Positions 22,824-31,304 of a stretch of DNA of 64,000 nucleotides are shown in pieces. The notes under the pieces are model-generated. The model did no database searches. It saw only the letters and a program-made list of their open reading frames with translations, and was not told where the DNA came from. The DNA is taken from the NCBI RefSeq assembly GCF_025264685.1, contig NZ_CP073721.1, positions 8,015,501 through 8,079,500 on the forward strand, given 5' to 3'. The stretch's first letter is position 1; each line of letters begins with the position of its first letter. Source of the stretch: Dactylosporangium roseum (lineage in GTDB: Bacteria; Actinomycetota; Actinomycetes; Mycobacteriales; Micromonosporaceae). The position numbers were made by a program, and so were the translations under genes.

Positions 22824-23279
22824 TCAGATGAGGAAACGGGTCAACGTCTCGGCTACGCAGACCGGCTTCGCCGCACCCTCGCGCTCCACCGTGACCCGGT
22901 TCTTGAGCTGGATCCAGCCCTCACCCAGGTCGTCGGCGACGAGCAGCTCCACGCCACCCCGGACCCGGGAGCCGGCGGGCAGCGGGGCGGGGAACCTAAC
23001 CTTGTCCAGGCCGTAGTTGATGCCCATCCGAACGCCTTCCACGCGGTACACCTGCGAAACCAGGCTCGGCACGAGCGAAAGTGTCAGGAAGCCGTGCGCG
23101 ATCGTGCTGCCGAACGGGCCGGCCGCGGCCCGCTCGGGGTCGACGTGGATCCACTGGTGGTCGCCGGTCGCCTCGGCGAAGAGGTTGATGCGCTCCTGCG
23201 TGATCTCCTGCCACTCGCTGTGGCCGAGATGCTCCCCGACCGCTGCCAGCAGGTCGCTGGCCTTCGCAAACGTTCGCAT
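22824..23279 (-). CDS. MaoC-like (R)-specific enoyl-CoA hydratase
   Basis: The protein has 151 residues and is a single hot-dog domain with the hydratase-2 motif: D-x4-H in ATGDHQWIHVDPERA, then GSTIAHGFLTLSL. It matches the PhaJ/MaoC class that hydrates trans-2-enoyl-CoA. I chose the ATG at 23279 because the N-terminal alignment begins there; the frame extends 27 bases further. A perfect 7-bp palindrome lies 12 bases upstream and is a likely operator. Confidence 0.92.
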   Translation of the reverse strand: MRTFAKASDLLAAVGEHLGHSEWQEITQERINLFAEATGDHQWIHVDPERAAAGPFGSTIAHGFLTLSLVPSLVSQVYRVEGVRMGINYGLDKVRFPAPLPAGSRVRGGVELLVADDLGEGWIQLKNRVTVEREGAAKPVCVAETLTRFLI

Positions 23280-23290
23280 GACCTTGATCC

Positions 23291-23305
23291 TGCACATCAT
23301 GTGCA
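23291..23305. promoter_or_regulatory. Palindromic candidate operator upstream of maoC
   Basis: TGCACAT-C-ATGTGCA is a perfect 15-bp palindrome centred 19 bases upstream of the start codon at 23279. Its size and symmetry fit a TetR/GntR-type dimer site. The regulator is not identified. Confidence 0.5.
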
Positions 23306-23376
23306 AGATTCGTCAACGGCCGGCGGCCGGCCCCGTGCGGTGTTCACGGGACCGGCCGCCGAAGGTGTTGCGGTGA

Positions 23377-26300
23377 TCAGGTGCCGGTGCGGTTGAACCA
23401 TCCGGTCACCGTCACGTTGGACTTGACGATCGTCGTGCCCGGGACCGCCGGGCTGACGACCGACGTCGTCACCGTGCCGGTGCCGGGCAGCAGACCTCTG
23501 ACCGTCACCGTGTACGAGGTCGACGCGCCGGGCACCGGGTCGGTGCTGACGACACGGAGATCCTCGGTGGGCAGCGTGTTCAGCGGCAGACCCTCGCCGC
23601 CGGTGCCGTTGAGGTTCTCGGCCCCGACCACCAGGTTCTGCCCGTTGGGCAGGGTGGAGACGCTGGCGAGGTCGTAGGCGAACACGATGTCCTGCGCGCC
23701 GCCGGCACCGAGCCAGACCTGGAACGACCGGTTGGTGGTCGTACCGAAGTCGCGCACCCGCCACTCGACGACGATCCAGTCGCTCACGCCGTCGGTCAGC
23801 ACGCCGACGAACAGGCCGGCCGTGCCGGTGCCGTCGAGGTCGGTCCAGAACGGCGCGAGGACGTTGTTCGGCTTCGCCGGGTCCGGGATCGGGGTGATGT
23901 TGCAGCAGTTGTTGTTCTCGTTGCCGTCATCACTGCCCGGGTAGAGGTACCCGTTGGAGTCGATCGTCAGCGAGCTGTAGTCGATGCCGTTGTACTTGAA
24001 GGTCGGCACGTTGAACGAGGTGAGGTCCTCGTCGCCGATCGGCACCGGGGCGATCCCGAAGATGTCGAGCGGGATGTAGCCGGCGATCGTGCCCGGCCGC
24101 AGCGACGGCGTGCCCGGGACCGCCCCGGCCAGTGCCGCACCCTTCTTCTCGGCCTTCAGCGGATTGACCACCGTGGCACCGCTCGCGCCCACGATCGGCA
24201 GGTTGAGTGTCGACGTCGTGGTGAAGTCGGCGGTGGTGTCGACGTAGGTCTCGTTGGTCGCGGTGACCGTGCAGACGCTGGTCTGCAGCAGCTTCACCGC
24301 GGACGGCGCGCAGGACTGGGTCACCTTGATGTCGCCCTGCTTGGGCACGAAGGCCACCGGCAGGTGCAGCGCCGGAACGCCGCTGGTGACCGGCTTGAGC
24401 CGGACCTCACCGAAGTACTGGCCCTCGGCGGCGCCGGACTTGATGGTGATGTTGATCTGCTGCGTCCTGCCCGGTGCGACGGAGAAGACTGCCGGCGACA
24501 CCGTGATCGACGCGCCGGCCGGGGACGTCGTCTCGACCCGGTAGGTGAGCGTCTTGTTGGTGACGTTCTTCGCCGTCCGTACCGCGGTGAGCTTGCCCGG
24601 CATGACCGGGGCGTTCACCGACGGCAGGTTGATCTGCACCGCGTTGACCGGGTCGTTGCCCAGCGCGAACAACCGGTCCGCCGTCTCGTCGAACGTCAGG
24701 CCGGGGTTCGCGGCCAGGTTGACCTGGACGCGACCGGCACCGAGGTCGAACGGGTCGGCGGGGGTGGCACCGTCCTCCTTGAGGACCTTGGTGGTCGCCG
24801 TGGTCATCAGCGCCGACTTGATCTGACCCGGGGTGAAGTCCGGGTGCAGTGCCTTCTGCAACAGCGCCGAGCCGGCGATGTGCGGTGAAGACATCGACGT
24901 GCCGGCGATGGCCTGGAAGTACTCGCCGGACGGGCCACCCGCCGCGTCGTCCGGGGTCGGCGTGTTGCCGGCCAGGATCTGCAGGCCCGGTGCGCTGATG
25001 TCGGGCTTGATGAAGTTGCCGCCGGGGCCGCGCGACGAGAAGCTCGCCATCACGTCGCCGGAGGTTTGGACCTTCTCGCCCTGGGTGAACTTCGCGGTGA
25101 CGCCGGGGTGCGCCGCGAGGTACGTCACGAAGGCCGAGCCGTCGGCCAGGTGCACCGTCGGCAGCCAGTGGTTGTCGCTCATCGCGTCGGCCGGGGTGGC
25201 GTTGTAGAGGATCATGCCGGCCGCGCCGCCCTGCTTGACGTTGAAGCCCTTGATGACACGGCCGGGGCCGCGCTCGCAAGCGACGATCTTGCCCGCGAAG
25301 AGGCCGGGCGGAGCCGGTGCCTCACACCTGGGGTTGTTGTACGGCGCCGCCGAGGCCAGGACGACCGGGAGCGGGCTGCTGACGCCGGGGGTGATCGAGA
25401 CACCCTTGTAGGTCGCCTGGCTGCCGTCGCTGGAGGCGACGGTCAGCGTCGACTGGAAGGCGCGCTTCTGGGTCGACGCCGCGACGGTGGTGACCCACGC
25501 CGACAGGTGGTCCGTCGTGGCGGCACCGGGGCCGCTGTTGCCGGCCGAGGTGGCCACGAAGACGCCGGCCTTGTAGGCGTCGAAGAACGCCAGCTCCACG
25601 ATGTCGGTGTACGGGCTCGAGCCACCCGAGATCGAGAAGTTGATGACGTTGACGCCGTCCTTGATCGCCTGGGCGACCGCGGCGGCCGAGTCGGTGCTGT
25701 AGCAGCCGGTGGCGCCACAGACCTTGTAGACCGAGACCCACGCGCCGGGTGCGACGCCGTTGATCGGGCCGCGCTCGATGCCGAAGACCTTCGCCGAGGG
25801 GACCGCGTTGCCGGCCGCGGTCGACGCGGTGTGGGTGCCGTGGCCGTCGGAGTCACGGGCGGTGTACCCGTACTGCTCCATCGGCTGCAGCGCGTTGTAG
25901 GTGTCGAGGAAGCCCTTACCACCGATGAGCTTGTGGTTGCAGGCGAACGGGTCGGCCGCGGGGGTCAGCGGGTTGTCACCGAAGTCGCAGGCGCGCGGGG
26001 TGCCGTCGGACTTGGCGGGCGGTGCGCCGAGGTTGCCGTTGTCGGCGAACGACGGGTGCTCCGGCCAGACACCGCTGTCGAGGCTGCCGAAGATCACGCC
26101 CTTGCCTGCGTTCGGCTTGCCGCCGAGTTGGGGGTAGACCTGGTCGGCGCCGATGAAGGCGGTGCTGGAGTCGGTCTGCGGTGCGCGTACCACGTCCGCC
26201 TGGACCGCCACGACGTTGTCGATGGTCAGGATCGCGCCGATCTTGTTGGCCGGCACCGACATCGCGACACCGCCGTAGACCGTGCGCAGCCGCTGGCCCA

Positions 26301-26724
26301 CCTTGGCGTCCGGGACCTGCTTCTTCAGGTCCGCGAGGAACTTGTCCTCGATACCGGCGATCCGGTTTTCGTAGCGTTTCTCCGCCGCACTTCCGGAAAG
26401 CGCCTTTCCGGTGACGGAGGGGCTGGTCGCCTCGTATCCGGCGATGCCGCCGGAATAGGTGGCGGTCGAGTCGTAGTCCAGCTTCACCGCAATCGGCACC
26501 CGGGTGGTGTCGGTGCGATTCAGCAGGGAAGGGTCGGTCTTGGCCATGCGGCTCGTCGGCGATTTGGCCGCCGACGTCTGTTTGGCCGCTTTCAGGCTCT
26601 GCACCAACGACAGGCTTCCGGCGGGAACCGGCGCGGCCTGGCCCGGGCTTGCCGAGACGATCACGAGTAGTGGCGGAACGAGTGCGGACGCCACCGCGGC
26701 GCGCACCCATCTCCGTCGACTCAT
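23377..26724 (-). CDS. Secreted subtilisin-like serine protease (S8) with PA insert
   Basis: The protein has 1,115 residues. A signal peptide (1-30, ending GQAA) and an I9-like propeptide precede the S8 domain with catalytic D216, H295 and S610 (GTSMS); N396 is the oxyanion residue. A protease-associated domain is inserted at about 440-555. Fibronectin-III-like and beta-sandwich regions follow after about residue 720 and run to the C-terminus. The ATG at 26724 has AGGGGGCAGG upstream. It is a large extracellular protease of the plant-subtilase-like layout. Confidence 0.95.
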   Translation of the reverse strand: MSRRRWVRAAVASALVPPLLVIVSASPGQAAPVPAGSLSLVQSLKAAKQTSAAKSPTSRMAKTDPSLLNRTDTTRVPIAVKLDYDSTATYSGGIAGYEATSPSVTGKALSGSAAEKRYENRIAGIEDKFLADLKKQVPDAKVGQRLRTVYGGVAMSVPANKIGAILTIDNVVAVQADVVRAPQTDSSTAFIGADQVYPQLGGKPNAGKGVIFGSLDSGVWPEHPSFADNGNLGAPPAKSDGTPRACDFGDNPLTPAADPFACNHKLIGGKGFLDTYNALQPMEQYGYTARDSDGHGTHTASTAAGNAVPSAKVFGIERGPINGVAPGAWVSVYKVCGATGCYSTDSAAAVAQAIKDGVNVINFSISGGSSPYTDIVELAFFDAYKAGVFVATSAGNSGPGAATTDHLSAWVTTVAASTQKRAFQSTLTVASSDGSQATYKGVSITPGVSSPLPVVLASAAPYNNPRCEAPAPPGLFAGKIVACERGPGRVIKGFNVKQGGAAGMILYNATPADAMSDNHWLPTVHLADGSAFVTYLAAHPGVTAKFTQGEKVQTSGDVMASFSSRGPGGNFIKPDISAPGLQILAGNTPTPDDAAGGPSGEYFQAIAGTSMSSPHIAGSALLQKALHPDFTPGQIKSALMTTATTKVLKEDGATPADPFDLGAGRVQVNLAANPGLTFDETADRLFALGNDPVNAVQINLPSVNAPVMPGKLTAVRTAKNVTNKTLTYRVETTSPAGASITVSPAVFSVAPGRTQQINITIKSGAAEGQYFGEVRLKPVTSGVPALHLPVAFVPKQGDIKVTQSCAPSAVKLLQTSVCTVTATNETYVDTTADFTTTSTLNLPIVGASGATVVNPLKAEKKGAALAGAVPGTPSLRPGTIAGYIPLDIFGIAPVPIGDEDLTSFNVPTFKYNGIDYSSLTIDSNGYLYPGSDDGNENNNCCNITPIPDPAKPNNVLAPFWTDLDGTGTAGLFVGVLTDGVSDWIVVEWRVRDFGTTTNRSFQVWLGAGGAQDIVFAYDLASVSTLPNGQNLVVGAENLNGTGGEGLPLNTLPTEDLRVVSTDPVPGASTSYTVTVRGLLPGTGTVTTSVVSPAVPGTTIVKSNVTVTGWFNRTGT

Positions 26725-26949
26725 CCTGCCCCCTCTCGTGGACGGGCTGATTGGGCACGCATCCCAAACCCTCGATGCACCCAGGAACAATGCATCAACA
26801 TGCCAGCTTTCTGACACTCTGGAAAGAGGGCGTCACGCTGCGGAAACACTCAAGCGGTGAAATGTAGGGGAATGGCAAGGGTAGGCCTGGGCAACTGTTG
26901 GTTATATCAGCGAATTGCTATGTCCAACTCGTCCGAGTTCGCACAGTAA

Positions 26950-26978
26950 AACACCCCTGCGGAAGCCGCAGGGGTGTT
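26950..26978 (-). terminator. Terminator of the channel-like gene
   Basis: A perfect 13-bp stem AACACCCCTGCGG/CCGCAGGGGTGTT with a 3-base loop lies 12 bases past the stop at 26991. On the minus strand TTTA follows. Confidence 0.85.
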
Positions 26979-26990
26979 GGTAACCGTCAA

Positions 26991-27953
26991 TCAGCGCTCG
27001 TCGTTCGGTGGCGGAGAGTTGATGACGATGGTCTTGTCGTCCGGGTCGCCGGACTTCGGCGGTGGCGACGCCGTTACCGTCGGCACAACCATCGTCGGCG
27101 AGTCGGCCGTGCCCGGGATCGGGCCGGACGTGGGCCGCATGATCTGCAGTCCGCTCTCTGCCGCCGCCGCCTTGCGAGCCTGCTCCTCGGCGGCCCGGCG
27201 GGCCTCCTCCTCGGCCGCGCGCCGGGCGGCCTCCTCCTCGGCGTCCCTCCGGGCGGCGGCCTCCGCACGGCGGGCCTCCGCGGCCGCGCGGACCCGCTCG
27301 GACACGGCCGGCGCCTCCTGCTCCATCCGGCCCAGCCAGCCCTCCCAGCGCTGCTGCATCGGGCGGACGAGGCCACCGCCGACGCCGACGACGAGGATCC
27401 CGGCGATCGTCGCGAGCACCGCGATCAGCACCGGCGTCGTGACGGTGGTGGCGATGCCGATCTGGTTGAGCGCGGCGATCACACCGAGGCCGAGAATGAA
27501 CCAGTACGCCAGGCTGGCCAGCAGCCGCCCGTACGACAGACCGCCGAGCGCGCCGGTCGTCAGGTCACGCACCCCGTTGGCGAGGGCGGCGGCGACCACG
27601 ACGATGACGATCGCGACGACGGCCCTGGGCAGCCAGGCCACGATGCTCTCGATCAGGTCGGAGACGGGGTTGGGTCCCCAGACGCCGAACGCGATCTGCA
27701 ACGTGAACAGCAGGATGGCGTAGTACACGAGCTTGGCGAGCAGATCGCTCGCGTCGAACCGGCTCCTGGCGAGCGCCCGGCCGACACCGCCGCGCTCGAC
27801 CAGCCGGTCGAACCCGACACGGGCCAGCAGCTTGTGGACCGCGGCGCGCACGAGCACCGCCAGGAACCAGCCGATCAGCAGGATGACGACGAACAGCAGG
27901 AACGACGGCACGAACCGCACGACGTCCCCGACCGCGTCGCGGACAGCACCCAT
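26991..27953 (-). CDS. Membrane protein with conserved TM-helix repeats, mechanosensitive-channel-like
   Basis: The protein has 320 residues. An amphipathic start and about five hydrophobic segments (roughly 13-36, 72-92, 102-128, 140-160, 166-192) fit the conserved TM-helix family related to MscS-type channels. A long Ala/Glu/Arg-rich coiled coil (about 215-270) and a disordered Pro/Thr tail follow in the cytosol. The ATG at 27953 has GGGAGGAGG upstream; the TTG in front overlaps that site. A 57-residue gene lies just upstream in the same direction. Confidence 0.85.
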   Translation of the reverse strand: MGAVRDAVGDVVRFVPSFLLFVVILLIGWFLAVLVRAAVHKLLARVGFDRLVERGGVGRALARSRFDASDLLAKLVYYAILLFTLQIAFGVWGPNPVSDLIESIVAWLPRAVVAIVIVVVAAALANGVRDLTTGALGGLSYGRLLASLAYWFILGLGVIAALNQIGIATTVTTPVLIAVLATIAGILVVGVGGGLVRPMQQRWEGWLGRMEQEAPAVSERVRAAAEARRAEAAARRDAEEEAARRAAEEEARRAAEEQARKAAAAESGLQIMRPTSGPIPGTADSPTMVVPTVTASPPPKSGDPDDKTIVINSPPPNDER

Positions 27954-28024
27954 CAGGCCTCCTCCCAAGGTTGGTACCTGGGAGTTGCCCGATGCGCGCG
28001 GAAATTAATCGAGGCGCATGAAGG

Positions 28025-28198
28025 TCAGTCGTCCATGCCGGCCAGACCTTGCGGGCTCTCCGGCTCGCGGGCGTGCTCGGGGCCGCCGTCGAGTTGCTCC
28101 GCGAGGGTCACGCTGCGGTGCTCCACCGCGAAGTCGCCGAGATCATCGGCGTCGAAGCCGGGGAAGGGGTCGGCCACACGAAGCTCTGGCTCGGTCAT
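28025..28198 (-). CDS. Small acidic protein of 57 residues, unknown
   Basis: The 57-residue product starts MTEPELRVADPFPGFD and ends LAGMDD; it is hydrophilic and acidic with no membrane segment. Its start codon lies in the left arm of a perfect 20-bp inverted repeat whose right arm holds the start codon of the divergent HAD gene. The codon choice is normal for this genome. It may be co-transcribed with the channel-like gene 71 bases downstream. There is no ribosome binding site outside the repeat, so the mRNA may be leaderless. The function is unknown. Confidence 0.6.
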   Translation of the reverse strand: MTEPELRVADPFPGFDADDLGDFAVEHRSVTLAEQLDGGPEHAREPESPQGLAGMDD

Positions 28199-28244
28199 GT
28201 ACTGGGTGATACCCCTTCGCGGATGGGTATCACCCAGTACATGA
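28195..28244. promoter_or_regulatory. Perfect 20-bp inverted repeat covering two divergent start codons
   Basis: TCATGTACTGGGTGATACCC (28195-28214) and its exact reverse complement (28225-28244) flank a 10-base spacer. The CAT in the left arm is the start codon of the 57-residue gene, and the ATG in the right arm starts the HAD gene. Only 42 bases separate the two starts, so any promoter must lie in or across the repeat. It may be an operator, or an RNA hairpin over the start in longer transcripts. Confidence 0.8.
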
Positions 28245-28933
28245 CACGACCCGTGACCGGTGTGCTGTTCGACGTCGACGGAACCCTCGTCGACAGCGTC
28301 TACCTCCACGCGGTCGCCTGGTGGCACGCGTTCCGCCAGTTCGGGCACGACGTGGAGACCGCGCGGATCCATCGGGCGATCGGTATGGGCTCCGACAAGA
28401 TCCTCGACCACCTGCTCGGCCCGGACCACGACACCGCCGAGGACGACGCCCTGCGGGCCGCCCACAGCAGCCTCTACGCCGTGCACTGGACCGCGTTGCG
28501 CCCGCTGGCCGGCGCCCGCGCGCTGCTGCACACCTGCGCCGCCCGGGGCCTGCGCAACGTGCTCGCCACGTCCGCGTCGAAGCCCGAGCTGAAGGCGCTC
28601 CTGCGCTGCCTCGACGCCGACTCGGTGATCAACACCGTCACCAGCGCCGACGACGCCTCGGAGAGCAAGCCGGCGCCGGACATCGTCGAGGTGGCGCTGC
28701 GCCGGTCCGGCCTGTCGGCGGAAGAGGTCGTCTTCGTCGGCGACTCCATCTGGGACGTCAAGGCGGCCGGGGCGCTCTCCATCCCCTGCGTCGGCCTGAC
28801 GACCGGCGGCGTCTCGATCGCGGAGCTGCTCGACCACGGCGCCGCGGCCGTCTACGAAGACCCGCAGGACCTGCTGGACAATCTGGACGAAGCGCTCACC
28901 ACGGCCTTTCGGGTGGCGTTGACGACCGCCTGA
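28241..28933 (+). CDS. HAD-family phosphatase/phosphoglucomutase-like hydrolase
   Basis: The protein has 230 residues. HAD motif I is FDVDGTLVDS (nucleophile and acid Asp), motif II is TSAS, the lysine is in SKPAPD and motif IV is VGDSIWDVKAA. A helical cap like that of beta-phosphoglucomutases follows motif I. The ATG at 28241 falls in the right arm of the inverted repeat; a further in-frame ATG is 18 bases upstream. The phr gene converges with a 9-base gap. The substrate is unknown. Confidence 0.9.
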   Translation: MTRPVTGVLFDVDGTLVDSVYLHAVAWWHAFRQFGHDVETARIHRAIGMGSDKILDHLLGPDHDTAEDDALRAAHSSLYAVHWTALRPLAGARALLHTCAARGLRNVLATSASKPELKALLRCLDADSVINTVTSADDASESKPAPDIVEVALRRSGLSAEEVVFVGDSIWDVKAAGALSIPCVGLTTGGVSIAELLDHGAAAVYEDPQDLLDNLDEALTTAFRVALTTA

Positions 28934-28942
28934 TCGGCCGGC

Positions 28943-30229
28943 TCAGGGCATGGCCAGCGGCGCCGGATACCGCAGCCGCCTGCGGCGCGCCTCGGGGAGT
29001 TTCCACGGCGTGTGGACGGCGCCGCCCTCGAGATCGGCGAGCTCCGGCACGTATCGGCGGACGTAGTCACCCTGCGGGTCGAACCGCTCGGCCTGGCGGA
29101 CCGGGTTGAAGCGGCGGTACGGCCTGGTGTCGTTGCCGGTGCCCGCCACCCACTGCCAGTTGCCGTAGTTGTTGGCGACGTCGCCGTCGAGCAGCAGGTC
29201 GAAGAAGTGGTCGCCGCCGAGGCGCCAGTCGGCGCGGAGGTGCTTGGTGAGGTACGACGCCGTGATCAGGCGGGCGCGGTTGTGCATCCAGCCCTCGGAC
29301 CGCAACTGCCGCATGCCGGCGTCGACGATCGGGATGCCGGTGTGCCCCTCCTGCCACGCCTGGAACGCGCCGGCCTCGTCACGCCAGGTGTCCGCGGCAC
29401 CCGCCCGATACTTCTCCCGGCGCAGGCCCGGGAAGGCGAGCAGCACCTGGTGGTAGAAGTCGCGCCAGCATAGCTGCCGGATGAACGGCTCGGCGCCGGC
29501 TCTCCCCTCGACGCGGGCCGCCAGCTCACGCGGCGAGAGGCAGCCGAAGTGCAGATACGGGCTCAGCCGTGAAGTGCGGTCGGCGGCCAGATCGTCGTGA
29601 AACTGGTCGTACACCTCGAGGTGACGCAACCAGCCGGTGAGCCGATTGCGCGCGGCCGTCTCGCCGCCCGCCGCGTCCGGGTGCACCTTCCGGTCCCGGA
29701 ACCACGACCTCGGCAGCACCTTGGGCAGCCGGAGCCGGCGTGGCGCGCCTTCGACGTCGCGCGGTTTCCGGCTCTGCCAGGCGCGCCAATACGGCGTGAA
29801 CACCTTGTAGTGATCACCGCCGCCCGGGCGGACCGCGTCGGGCGGCACGATCGTCACGCCGGGGAACGTCCTCAGGGCGATCCGCTCGTCGGCACACGCC
29901 TGCTCCAGCCGGCGCTCCCGGTCGCGGGCAAGGCTGCTGACGTCGCGCGCGAGACCCAATCCCTCGGCGCCGACCGCCTTCGCGACCCGGACGGCCTCGT
30001 GGACCGGGTCGCCGCGCAGCTCGACGAGGTCGGCGCCGAGCCGGCGCAGCGACTCCTTCAGGTCGGTGAGGGACTCGTCGAGGAACCAGCGGCGGTTGCG
30101 GCCCGCGGGCAGCGCCGGGTCGTGCACGAACAGCGGCACGACGTGCTCGGCGGCCCGGGCCGCGGCCGACAGCGCCGGATTGTCGTGCACCCGCAGGTCG
30201 CGGGTGAACAGGACCACGGCGACCTTCAT
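28943..30229 (-). CDS. phr: Deoxyribodipyrimidine photolyase
   Basis: The protein has 428 residues. The N-terminal alpha/beta antenna domain starts with LFTRDLRVHDNPAL. The C-terminal FAD-binding domain has RLSPYLHFGCLS, ELCWRDFY-like QLCWRDFYHQ, GIPIVDAGMRQL, GWMHNRARLI and DGDVANNYGNWQW, as in class I CPD photolyases. It repairs UV-induced pyrimidine dimers with blue light. The ATG overlaps the crtB stop by 4 bases, tying DNA photorepair to the carotenoid genes, as in light-induced clusters of other actinomycetes. Confidence 0.95.
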   Translation of the reverse strand: MKVAVVLFTRDLRVHDNPALSAAARAAEHVVPLFVHDPALPAGRNRRWFLDESLTDLKESLRRLGADLVELRGDPVHEAVRVAKAVGAEGLGLARDVSSLARDRERRLEQACADERIALRTFPGVTIVPPDAVRPGGGDHYKVFTPYWRAWQSRKPRDVEGAPRRLRLPKVLPRSWFRDRKVHPDAAGGETAARNRLTGWLRHLEVYDQFHDDLAADRTSRLSPYLHFGCLSPRELAARVEGRAGAEPFIRQLCWRDFYHQVLLAFPGLRREKYRAGAADTWRDEAGAFQAWQEGHTGIPIVDAGMRQLRSEGWMHNRARLITASYLTKHLRADWRLGGDHFFDLLLDGDVANNYGNWQWVAGTGNDTRPYRRFNPVRQAERFDPQGDYVRRYVPELADLEGGAVHTPWKLPEARRRRLRYPAPLAMP

Positions 30230-31197
30230 GCGGGGAGCCCGCTCTCCCGCAGGTCGGGGAACGGGTCCGCCGCGCGCTGCTGCGGCACGTCCAGCTCGCG
30301 CGGCGCCGGGACCGGGGCGCCCGGGCGGGTCAGCACGCAGGAGAGCGCGACGGTGAGGCGGCGCAGCCGGGACACCGTGGCCCGGCGGACGAACACGTCA
30401 CAGTCGGCCGCCTCGACCTCGTCCAGGATGCCGCTGTAGAGCCGGAAGGCGGCCCGCATGCAGGACTGCGACGTGGGCGCCAGCATCGGGATGCCGGGCG
30501 CGGCCGCCGCGTAGTGCCGTCGGGCGCGTGCCAGCTCGTGCCGGACCAGCGCCTTGAGCCTGTCCGAGGCGATCCGCGAGGCGACCGCCTGCCGCAGGTC
30601 CTCGTGGGTGACCCCGAACCGGTCGAGGTCCTCCCTCGGCAGGTAGACCCGGCCGCGCTCGAAGTCCTCGGCGACGTCGCGGATGAAGTTGGTGAGCTGG
30701 AACGCGAGCCCCAACTGGCGGGCCGGCTCGCGGGCGGCGGCCCGGTCGTGCGACTCGAGGATCGGCAGCATCATGGTGCCGATGACCGCGGCGGAGCCCT
30801 CCATGTATTCCAGCAGGTCGTCATACGTGGCGTATTCGGTGACCGTCAGGTCCATCGCCATGCTGTCGAGGAACTTGCGGAAGTCCTCCAGGTCGATGTC
30901 GAAGACCTGGATGGTGTGCAGCACCGCGGGCAGCAGCGGGTCGTCGGCCGGCCGGCCGCGCAGCCCGGCGACGAACGCCGCGGACCAGTCGGCGAGCTCG
31001 GCCGCGCGCTGCTGCGGGCTGAGCGCCTCGGTGCGATCCACGATCTCATCCGCGTAGCGGGTGAATCCGTACAGCGCGTGCACATGTCGGCGCTTCCACC
31101 CGGGCAGGAGCTTGGTGGCGAGATAGTAGGTGCGGCCATGCTGGCGGTGCAGCGCTTCGCACCGCCCATAGGCGGCGGACAGGGGCGCTGGGTCCAT
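30226..31197 (-). CDS. crtB: Phytoene synthase
   Basis: The protein has 323 residues and is a trans-isoprenyl diphosphate synthase of the squalene/phytoene type. The two Asp-rich motifs are visible as YADEIVD and IRDVAEDFERGRVYLP. It joins two geranylgeranyl diphosphates to phytoene, which CrtI then desaturates. I chose the ATG at 31197 for its GGAGG site 6 bases upstream. It is the first gene of the crtB-phr unit and diverges from crtI across 107 bases. Squalene synthase is the alternative, but the crtI neighbour favours phytoene. Confidence 0.93.
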   Translation of the reverse strand: MDPAPLSAAYGRCEALHRQHGRTYYLATKLLPGWKRRHVHALYGFTRYADEIVDRTEALSPQQRAAELADWSAAFVAGLRGRPADDPLLPAVLHTIQVFDIDLEDFRKFLDSMAMDLTVTEYATYDDLLEYMEGSAAVIGTMMLPILESHDRAAAREPARQLGLAFQLTNFIRDVAEDFERGRVYLPREDLDRFGVTHEDLRQAVASRIASDRLKALVRHELARARRHYAAAAPGIPMLAPTSQSCMRAAFRLYSGILDEVEAADCDVFVRRATVSRLRRLTVALSCVLTRPGAPVPAPRELDVPQQRAADPFPDLRESGLPA

Positions 31198-31223
31198 TTG
31201 GCCTCCAGGATAGGTGCTCACCG

Positions 31224-31245
31224 AATCGACGCAGAAATCGACGCA
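31224..31245. promoter_or_regulatory. Direct repeat in the crtB/crtI divergent promoter region
   Basis: AATCGACGCA occurs at 31224-31233 and again at 31236-31245, a 12-base period. MerR/LitR-CarH proteins bind direct repeats near -35 regions, and such a gene closes the crtI operon. Binding here is inferred. No confident -10 or -35 box is visible. Confidence 0.35.
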
Positions 31246-31304
31246 AGCCCGAGCCTACGCTACGCTCAGGGTCTGAGCCAGGCGAAACTTCCCAGGGAGC
31301 CGCG

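Noticed and set aside
28025-28837. A 270-residue minus-strand frame overlapping the HAD gene
   Set aside because: Only its last 57 codons, starting in the inverted repeat, look like a gene; the rest is antisense to the well-supported HAD coding sequence.
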